DNA of 64,000 bases from G965216905 sp965216905 (GTDB lineage: Bacteria > Actinomycetota > Acidimicrobiia > Spongiisociales > ZC4RG35): contig OZ244213.1 in NCBI GenBank assembly GCA_965216905.1, forward strand, positions 1,984,001 to 2,048,000. Reading direction: 5' to 3'. Under the pieces are notes generated by a model. The model made no database searches, was not told where the DNA came from, and saw nothing but the letters and a program-made list of their open reading frames with translations. The position numbers and the translations under genes were made by a program. This document shows, piece by piece, positions 58,935 through 64,000 of this stretch (positions within the stretch are counted from its first letter, which is position 1; every line of letters starts with the position of its first letter).

Positions 58935-59222
58935 ATGACCCCAGTGAAGCGACATCGACACACCCCCGAGCAGGCGGTGCGGAAGCTCCGTGAAGGAGAG
59001 CGGCTGCTGAACGAGGGCAAGGATCTGTCCGAGGTGCTGCGGCATCTGGAGATCACCGAGTCGACCTGGAACCGCTGGCGGAGCCGGTACGGGGGGATGA
59101 AGGCCGACGCCGCCAAGCGGCTCAAGGAGCTCGAGACCGAGAACGCCCGCCTCAAGAAGCTGCTGGCAGAGGCGGAGTTGGACAAGGCGATGTTGAAGGA
59201 GTTGGCCGAGGGAAAATGGTGA
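58935..59222 (+). CDS. IS3-family OrfA (helix-turn-helix)
   Basis: The 95-aa protein has the HTH_Tnp region (RHTPEQAVRKLREGERLLNE, VLRHLEITESTWNRWRSRYG) and a leucine-zipper coiled coil (LKELETENARLKKLLAEAEL). It binds the IS ends and normally fuses to OrfB by -1 frameshifting. It stops at TGA 59220. Confidence 0.93.
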   Translation: MTPVKRHRHTPEQAVRKLREGERLLNEGKDLSEVLRHLEITESTWNRWRSRYGGMKADAAKRLKELETENARLKKLLAEAELDKAMLKELAEGKW

Positions 59223-59273
59223 ACTGCGGACCGTCGCCGCAGAGCGGTCATCGTTCTGCAGGAGCGGTTCGGG

Positions 59274-60074
59274 GTGTCGCAGCGTCGGGCGTGTCGGGTG
59301 GTGGGTCAGCATCGGTCTACCCAACGGCGACCGGTACGGCCCATGCCTACAGAGGAGGAGAAGCTGCGCCGTGAGTTGCGGCGGTTCGCTCGTCGGCATC
59401 CTCGGCTGGGGTGGCGTAAGGCCCACGACGTGCTGCGGCGGGAGGGATGGACGGTCAACCACAAGCGAACGCAGCGTCTGTGGCGGGAGGAAGGCCTACG
59501 CCGGCCGCCACCTCGTCGCACCAAGAAGCGTCGCCCCGGCACGTCTGACGGCACGCGGTTGCGGGCGGAGGCACCCAATCAGGTGTGGGCTCTGGACTTC
59601 CAGTTCGACGAGACCGCCGACCAGCGTCGCCTCAAGATGCTCAACGTGGTTGATGAGCACACCCGAGAGGCCCTCGCCATGGAGGTTGACCGCTCGATGG
59701 GCGCCGACCAGGTCGTTGCGGTGATCGAACGCCTCGTGCGTGAACGGGGAGTACCGGGACATCTCAGAATGGACAACGGCCCCGAACTGATTGCCTGGGC
59801 GCTGCGGGACTGGTGCCGCCTCACCGGGACCGGCACCGTGTACATCGAACCCGGCTCACCATGGGAGAACCCCTGGATCGAGTCGTTCAACGGCCGAGCC
59901 CGCGACGAGCTGTTGAACATCAACGAGTTCGGATCCCTCACCGAAGCCCGCATCGTCATCGAGGACTGGAGAACCGAGTACAACACCTGGCGACCCCACA
60001 GCAGCCTCGGCGGGCTCACCCCAACCGAATACGCTGCCAGATGCACCCACCGAACCCGGACGGACCACCCATAA
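59274..60074 (+). CDS. IS3-family OrfB transposase (DDE), start region altered
   Basis: The integrase core has the DDE triad in WALDFQFDET, RMDNGPEL and NPWIESFNGRARDELLN, with an HTH_21 domain before it. The coding frame can be traced back to the orfA stop (ADRRRRAVIVLQERFGVSQ), but it is in the same frame as orfA, separated by one TGA. Removing one A near 59221 would create GTG-ACT-GCG-GAC in frame, overlapping the orfA stop as in related IS. GTG 59274 is the only clear start left. The copy may therefore be defective. Confidence 0.85.
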   Translation: MSQRRACRVVGQHRSTQRRPVRPMPTEEEKLRRELRRFARRHPRLGWRKAHDVLRREGWTVNHKRTQRLWREEGLRRPPPRRTKKRRPGTSDGTRLRAEAPNQVWALDFQFDETADQRRLKMLNVVDEHTREALAMEVDRSMGADQVVAVIERLVRERGVPGHLRMDNGPELIAWALRDWCRLTGTGTVYIEPGSPWENPWIESFNGRARDELLNINEFGSLTEARIVIEDWRTEYNTWRPHSSLGGLTPTEYAARCTHRTRTDHP

Positions 60075-60201
60075 CGGCTGGACCGACTACCGGGGCCCCG
60101 TCAACTCCGTCAGGAGGAGTCAACTAACCAGTCAGTGTGACCTGAGCATTCGCCGTGTAGCATTGGAACCGGCGGGCGTGAGCGCTGAAAGGGGGTGAAT
60201 C

Positions 60202-60405
60202 ATGAGCGCGCTTCGGCTAATCGTCGTCCTGAGCCTGCTTCTCGTTGCGTTAGGTGCGACCATCGCGACGCCGGCGTCAGCGGATCATTGCTCGAGCGTG
60301 TGGACGCACAACGCGTACCACCAGCACTCAGCTGGTTGGCACACCGGCTACCACCAATTCCGAACGTGCTACGGCGTCCATTCGGACATCGTGCATACGC
60401 ACTGA
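60202..60405 (+). CDS. Small secreted His-rich peptide
   Basis: A 67-aa product with a clear signal peptide (LRLIVVLSLLLVALGATIAT) and a cleavage site after ASA leaves a mature peptide of about 40 residues with nine His and two Cys (DHCSSVWTHNAYHQHSAGWH, then TGYHQFRTCYGVHSD). AAAGGGGGTG precedes ATG 60202. The mature part has an internal echo (AYHQHSAGWH / GYHQFRTCYGVH). No family is recognised; metal binding is a guess from composition. A perfect-stem hairpin follows. Its 3' half is duplicated 209 bp downstream. Confidence 0.65.
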   Translation: MSALRLIVVLSLLLVALGATIATPASADHCSSVWTHNAYHQHSAGWHTGYHQFRTCYGVHSDIVHTH

Positions 60406-60428
60406 CAAATCGACCAGAAGGCAATAGA

Positions 60429-60458
60429 GAGAGGTCCTGGGGAATCCCAGGACCTCTC
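60429..60458. terminator. Hairpin terminator, copy 1
   Basis: GAGAGGTCCTGGG/CCCAGGACCTCTC with loop GAAT, 23 bp after the peptide gene stop. Confidence 0.8.
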
Positions 60459-60630
60459 CATATCAACTGGGAGTCGCGCGTTCAGGACGCGAACAGGTAC
60501 TCGTCCAGTTCGGGAACCGATCGTTCGGACACGGCGCCCGCCGGGACATCGACCGGCTACCACCAATTCCGAACGTGCTACGGCGTCCATTCGGACATCG
60601 GGACTGACAAATCGACCAGAAGGCAATAGA

Positions 60631-60660
60631 GAGAGGTCCTGGGGAATCCCAGGACCTCTC
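60631..60660. terminator. Hairpin terminator, copy 2
   Basis: The same 13-bp stem and GAAT loop as copy 1, 20 bp beyond the livK stop; it probably ends livK on the minus strand. Confidence 0.8.
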
Positions 60661-60680
60661 CATATCTGGGAGTCGCGCGT

Positions 60681-62099
60681 TCAGGACGCGAACAGGTACT
60701 CGTCCAGTTCGGGGTTCGGAACGGCGCCCGCCGGGACATCGTCACCGGGATCAGCATCGTACGTGCCGTCGTAGGTGGCGATCCGGAAGCTGGCCGCAGC
60801 CGGCTCACCGGCGTCGACGAACTCGTAGGGACCACCCTGACCGTCGTAGTCGATGTCTTCACCGGCGTCGACGAGGGCGATGCACTCCTCGAACGACGTG
60901 CAGGTCGTGCCGTCCTTGGTGACACCGTTGATCTCGGCGGCAACCGCCTTGGGATCGTCGGTGCCGGCCACGGCGGCGGCGAGTGCAGTGATGATGATCG
61001 AATCGTAGGTCTCCGCGCCGTAGGCGAACACGCCACCGACTCCGCCCTCATAGGCCTCGTCGAGGCGGTTGGTGAAGTCGGAGATCTCCGACAGGTCGAC
61101 CGACGGCTCGGTGCCGCGCATGCCGGCGATGATCGACGGGTCGGCGAGCTCAGCGCCAATACCGCCGATGTTGCCGTCCACGCCCCACACGTTCTTGTCA
61201 CTGGTCGGGCCAATGCCCCGCTCGTGCATCGTGGTGAGGATGTTGGCCGACTCGGCGAAACCGATCACGACGATGGCGTCGGGGTCGGCGGCGACGAGCG
61301 AGTCAACGTCGGCGTCGAAGTTCTCGGTGTCGACGGCGTATGCGGTGAAGGGATCCACCGTGCCGCCGGCTGCCTCGAAGTTCTCCTTCACGGCGTTGGC
61401 CAGACCCTGGCCGTACGACTCCTGGCGGTACAGGACGCCAACGGTCTCATTGCCTTCGGCGATGAGCTGGTCGGCGAGCACCTTGCCCTGGAGCAGGTCG
61501 GACGGGGCCGTACGGAAGTACAGGCCGTTGTCGTCGTAGGTCGTGAAGTCCGGGGATGTGTTGGCCGGCGAGAAGTGGATCACGCCGTTGCCGGTGATCT
61601 TGTCGATCACCAGCTTGGACACGGCCGAGCTGGCCGCACCGAAGATGGCGTCCACGTTCTGGGCCAGCAGACGGTCGACCTCGGGGTTGGCGATGTCCTG
61701 GTTGGTGTCACCGGAGTCGCCTTCTACGAGGACGACGTCGTTGCCGAGCACGCCGCCGGCGGCGTTGATGTCCTCGACCGCCAGCCGGGCACCTGCCACC
61801 TCGGGTGGTCCGAGGAAGGCGAGGTCACCGGTCACCGGCAGCAGCGTGCCAACGGTGAAGGTGCCGTCGACGGAAGCACCCTCGGCCACGGGCGTGGCCT
61901 CGGTGGTGTCGACCATCTCTTCGGCTTCGGTGGTGTCGACCATCTCCTCGGCTTCGGTGGTGTCGACCATCTCTTCGGCTTCGGTCGGCTCTGGTTCGGC
62001 TGCCTCGGTCGCCGCGGTGTCTTCACCGCCGCCACAGGCCGCCAACACCAGCGCCAACACCGCCAAGATGGCGAGCAGACGTGTGTGTCTGGTGCGCAT
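60681..62099 (-). CDS. livK: Branched-chain amino-acid-type substrate-binding lipoprotein
   Basis: The 472-aa protein has a lipoprotein signal (LAVLALVLAACGGG with the lipobox Cys), then a flexible acidic linker with three copies of EAEEMVDTT, then a type I periplasmic-binding fold (FTVGTLLPVTGDLAFLGPPE, GARLAVEDINAAGGVLG, GAASSAVSKLVID). It should capture the ligand for LivHMGF. Gene order and strand differ from the permease operon. A tandem duplication touches its last codons. The true ligand is not readable from sequence. Confidence 0.92.
   Translation of the reverse strand: MRTRHTRLLAILAVLALVLAACGGGEDTAATEAAEPEPTEAEEMVDTTEAEEMVDTTEAEEMVDTTEATPVAEGASVDGTFTVGTLLPVTGDLAFLGPPEVAGARLAVEDINAAGGVLGNDVVLVEGDSGDTNQDIANPEVDRLLAQNVDAIFGAASSAVSKLVIDKITGNGVIHFSPANTSPDFTTYDDNGLYFRTAPSDLLQGKVLADQLIAEGNETVGVLYRQESYGQGLANAVKENFEAAGGTVDPFTAYAVDTENFDADVDSLVAADPDAIVVIGFAESANILTTMHERGIGPTSDKNVWGVDGNIGGIGAELADPSIIAGMRGTEPSVDLSEISDFTNRLDEAYEGGVGGVFAYGAETYDSIIITALAAAVAGTDDPKAVAAEINGVTKDGTTCTSFEECIALVDAGEDIDYDGQGGPYEFVDAGEPAAASFRIATYDGTYDADPGDDVPAGAVPNPELDEYLFAS
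61900..61980 (-). repeat. 27-bp tandem triplicate in livK linker
   Basis: Three 27-bp units at 61900–61926, 61927–61953 and 61954–61980 encode EAEEMVDTT three times in the linker after the lipobox. They differ at one base. Confidence 0.93.
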
Positions 62100-62184
62100 T
62101 GTTTGAGTTTCCTCCTGATTGCGTAGCCGTCACCCGGTTGGGCGACGGGCGCACTCTAGTCGGGAAGACCGTGAAGTGACTGGC

Positions 62185-64000
62185 TCAACGGCCTACTGGG
62201 ACCCAAGCCAGACCGATCGAAGTGACGCTGACATCCGACTTCTCGAGCGGAATCTCGACCGCCTCGATCGTCTCGGCGGCCTCCGCCCACCGCCGGCCGA
62301 TCTCGAGCACGTCGTCCTCCAGGTCATCCTCCAACTCCGCCAGGTCGGCGAGCTCGTCGTCGACCTTGGCCTGCGCGGACGCCAGCCGCTCCTGGGTGCG
62401 TCTGGTCTGGCCGCGCCGCGAGGCGGCTCGGGAGATGGCCGACCCGCGTCGCCGTCCACCGAGGACGGCTCCGAGGAGGTCGCCGGCGCCGGCGAGCAAC
62501 TCCTGTTGCTTCCGGGTGTCCACGTCCACCTCGAGCTCTTGGACCCGCCGCTCGGCGGCCGATATCCGGTCGCGGACTCGCTCGATGCGCGTCTCGTACT
62601 TGTCCTTGAGCTTGGCGATCTCGGCGTCGGTGGCGTCGTCGGCCGCGGCCGCACAACGGGTGGCGAACTCCTCTTCGGTCTCGCCGACCCGCGAGTAGAG
62701 CTTCAGCGCCGAGCATTTGTAGATGGTGAGGTGCCGGCTGGACACCAGGTGTGTCTGGAGGTCGCGTTCCAGTCCGGTCCAGTAGCTCTTGGTGTCGATC
62801 GATGCGTCGGTGAGCTCATACACCGATCCGGCCGGCGGTGCCGCCACGAAGTCCCGCGGGTCGTGATCGACGCTCCAAACGTTCTCGGAAGAGACCGGTT
62901 GGCCGAGTGGATAGATGATCGCCTCGTACGTCTCCCGATGGTCGACTTCGGCGTAGCGGTCGTCGTAGGTCAGTGCGACGGTCGCCACTGCGGCCCCCTC
63001 CAAGCGGTTGGAGTGCGGATCGAGGCCGAGGTCGTCGAGCCACGGCGCCGCGCGATCGACGACCGAGACCGGCACGCCGTCGGCCACGGTGGGAGCCACC
63101 GGGGATGCGTCATCACCGATCGCCGTCTCCACGCTGGTCGCCGTGACGGGCGTGGCCGGTTGCGTCGCTCCGTCGGCGTCGGACACAGGCACCTGTTCCG
63201 GTCGAAGCCGGGCGATCTCATCTCGAGTGAGGGGACCGGCCAGGTACGACATCGCCCAGCGGGTGGTGAAGAGCTCCGGGTCCCGCCGTCGGGCGGATGT
63301 GACGACGAATTGACGTTTCCCGAGCGCCGAGATCCGGGCATCGAACGCATCGACGTCCACGTCGCCACTGGCCGATCGTATCCCCTCCAGAATGCGAGCC
63401 TTGTCGCGCTCGGTCTGGAGCCGGCCGACCATCCATGTGCCGGCGTTGGACATCGTCTTGTAGTCGAGGTCGACCGGGTTCTGGGTCGAGAGGACCATGC
63501 CGACGCCAAAGGCGCGGGCCTGCTTCATCAGGGTGAGGATTGGCTTCTTCGACGGCGGCTCGGCGGTCGGCGGGGCGAAACCGAACACCTCGTCCATGTA
63601 GACGAGGGCTCGGAGATCCGAGGTTCCCGACTGGCTTCGCATCCACGTCACCAGCTTCGAGAGCAGCAGCGTGACCACGAACTGGCGCTCGGTGTCAGAG
63701 AGGTGGGAGAGGGTGATGATCGCCGCCTGGGGCTTGCCATCCTCGAACAGCAGGCGGTCGATTTCGATCGGAACGCCCTGCGTCCATGCTGCGAACGACG
63801 GGGAGGCAACCAATCCGTTCAGCTTCATCGCCAGCTCGGTCCGGTCCTTGGCGGGAAAGAACGTGTCGAGATCGAAGACGCCCAGCTTGCGAAACGGCGG
63901 GGTCTGGATGGCACCGATCAGTTCCGCCAGATCGAGGTCGCGGCCCTCCGCCCACGCCCGTTCGATGATCGTCGCCGCCAGGATGTGTTCTCGGCCCGAC
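62185..64000 (-). CDS. HerA-like ATPase, C-terminal part
   Basis: The open frame runs off the window end, so the N-terminus and Walker A lie outside. Visible parts are a helicase/FtsK-type core (LSHLSDTERQFVVTLLLSKL, Walker B LVYMDEVFGF, KQARAFGVGMVLSTQNPVD with the sensor Gln/Asn). A long C-terminal region follows, with a coiled coil (about the last 180 residues, rich in E, R, K) and a GGRRRG stretch. Such HerA/DUF853-like ATPases act in DNA processing or are of unknown role. About 605 residues are visible. Confidence 0.82.
   Translation of the reverse strand, partial: SGREHILAATIIERAWAEGRDLDLAELIGAIQTPPFRKLGVFDLDTFFPAKDRTELAMKLNGLVASPSFAAWTQGVPIEIDRLLFEDGKPQAAIITLSHLSDTERQFVVTLLLSKLVTWMRSQSGTSDLRALVYMDEVFGFAPPTAEPPSKKPILTLMKQARAFGVGMVLSTQNPVDLDYKTMSNAGTWMVGRLQTERDKARILEGIRSASGDVDVDAFDARISALGKRQFVVTSARRRDPELFTTRWAMSYLAGPLTRDEIARLRPEQVPVSDADGATQPATPVTATSVETAIGDDASPVAPTVADGVPVSVVDRAAPWLDDLGLDPHSNRLEGAAVATVALTYDDRYAEVDHRETYEAIIYPLGQPVSSENVWSVDHDPRDFVAAPPAGSVYELTDASIDTKSYWTGLERDLQTHLVSSRHLTIYKCSALKLYSRVGETEEEFATRCAAAADDATDAEIAKLKDKYETRIERVRDRISAAERRVQELEVDVDTRKQQELLAGAGDLLGAVLGGRRRGSAISRAASRRGQTRRTQERLASAQAKVDDELADLAELEDDLEDDVLEIGRRWAEAAETIEAVEIPLEKSDVSVTSIGLAWVPVGR

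Larger units (their letters stand above)
58875..60103 (+). mobile_element. IS3-family insertion sequence
   Basis: A 1,229-bp element begins TGACGTGAGCCCC and ends GGGGCCCCGTCA. The ends form imperfect inverted repeats of about 45 bp (shared CGGTCCA, GTGGGTG-like and TCCGTCC blocks). It is flanked by a 4-bp target duplication ACTC at 58871–58874 and 60104–60107. It carries orfA and orfB of the IS3 type. Undoing the insertion restores the 7-bp inverted repeat TGACTCC/GGAGTCA, so the IS landed in a small hairpin. Confidence 0.92.
60343..60740. repeat. Tandem duplication of about 0.2 kb
   Basis: The segment from 60343 (3' half of the peptide gene) through the terminator hairpin and the 3' end of livK recurs from 60552 with small indels (offset 209 bp falling to 199 bp). 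The junction near 60550 joins livK-end sequence (GGGACATCG) to peptide-gene sequence (ACCGGCTACC) at a short ACCGG match found in both parents. Copy 1 thus holds a stray livK end, copy 2 a stray peptide-gene end. Confidence 0.9.

Noticed and set aside
58826..60098. Direct repeat GGACC(N)ACTACCGGGG on both sides of the IS as possible element ends
   Set aside because: The true ends are the inverted repeats at 58875 and 60103 with an ACTC target duplication; the direct match is partial, and its right copy lies inside the element's terminal repeat.
60195..60629. 144-aa open frame overlapping the small peptide gene and running through the duplication
   Set aside because: It is in a different frame from the signal-peptide gene for its first half and is formed by joining duplicated fragments; no conserved features.

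Overview
The window is 64 kb of GC-rich chromosomal DNA from an actinobacterium. The gene content fits class Acidimicrobiia best, although the class is an inference from gene content and not from an rRNA gene. The evidence is: an L33–HadAB–SecE–NusG–L11–L1–L10–L7/L12 block with tRNA-Trp before secE; an F420-type luciferase-like oxidoreductase; a mycothiol-type DinB protein; polyphosphate glucokinase; OtsA/OtsB; MoeB/MoeZ with a JAMM peptidase; and many GTG starts and 4-bp stop/start overlaps. Most of the sequence is densely packed housekeeping DNA.

Layout. 1–9.4 kb: the end of rpsI, glmM, then glmS behind a clear glmS self-cleaving ribozyme; a GNAT gene on the minus strand; and a run gnd–acpS–nnr–alr–S58 peptidase (cell-wall and cofactor metabolism). 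9.4–15.6 kb: tsaE–tsaB–rimI–tsaD (t6A modification of tRNA), a secreted three-repeat SLH protein, and groES–groEL under two CIRCE operators. 15.6–22.2 kb: a DinB/MDMPI-like enzyme, glgA with an LLM oxidoreductase (minus), a membrane protein with a degenerate HD-GYP-like tail (minus), a MidA methyltransferase and htpX. 22.3–29.6 kb: tRNA-Tyr, tRNA-Thr and tRNA-Met, tuf (with strikingly odd codon use), rpmG, a fused HadA–HadB dehydratase, tRNA-Trp, secE, nusG, rplK, rplA, an L10 leader, rplJ (with a long acidic tail), rplL and a strong terminator.

29.6–38.3 kb: pepN (minus) divergent from serB, then ppgK, hflX, a small unknown gene and a malic enzyme. 38.4–41.1 kb is the accessory part: a VapBC-type pair, then a 2-kb remnant of an integrative element sitting in the selenocysteine tRNA gene (selC). 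The remnant is bounded by 70-bp direct repeats and carries a TacA/TacT-type toxin–antitoxin pair and a broken tyrosine integrase. 41.2–53.2 kb: a membrane-anchored XRE protein, a hydroxyacid dehydrogenase, a candidate structured short transcript, metB and a cysteine/cystathionine synthase (minus), otsA–otsB (trehalose), ctaA, a rhodanese–MoeB fusion, a JAMM peptidase, a ROK kinase and a DUF255 thioredoxin-like protein.

53.4–64 kb: a primary-type sigma factor with promoter and terminator; a branched-chain amino-acid ABC operon livH–livM–livG–livF, in which LivH carries an unusual secreted Ig-like domain; an IS3-family element with 4-bp target duplication; a tiny secreted His-rich peptide gene; a 0.2-kb tandem duplication; the matching substrate-binding lipoprotein (minus); and the 3' part of a HerA-like ATPase (minus).

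The observations most worth a second look are the glmS ribozyme, the selC-targeted island with its TA pair, the tuf codon anomaly, the short transcript whose Shine–Dalgarno can pair with the whole 16S 3' tail, the LivH domain fusion, the His-rich peptide with its flanking duplication, and a recurrent pattern of exactly three tandem copies of 15–27 bp units at four loci.
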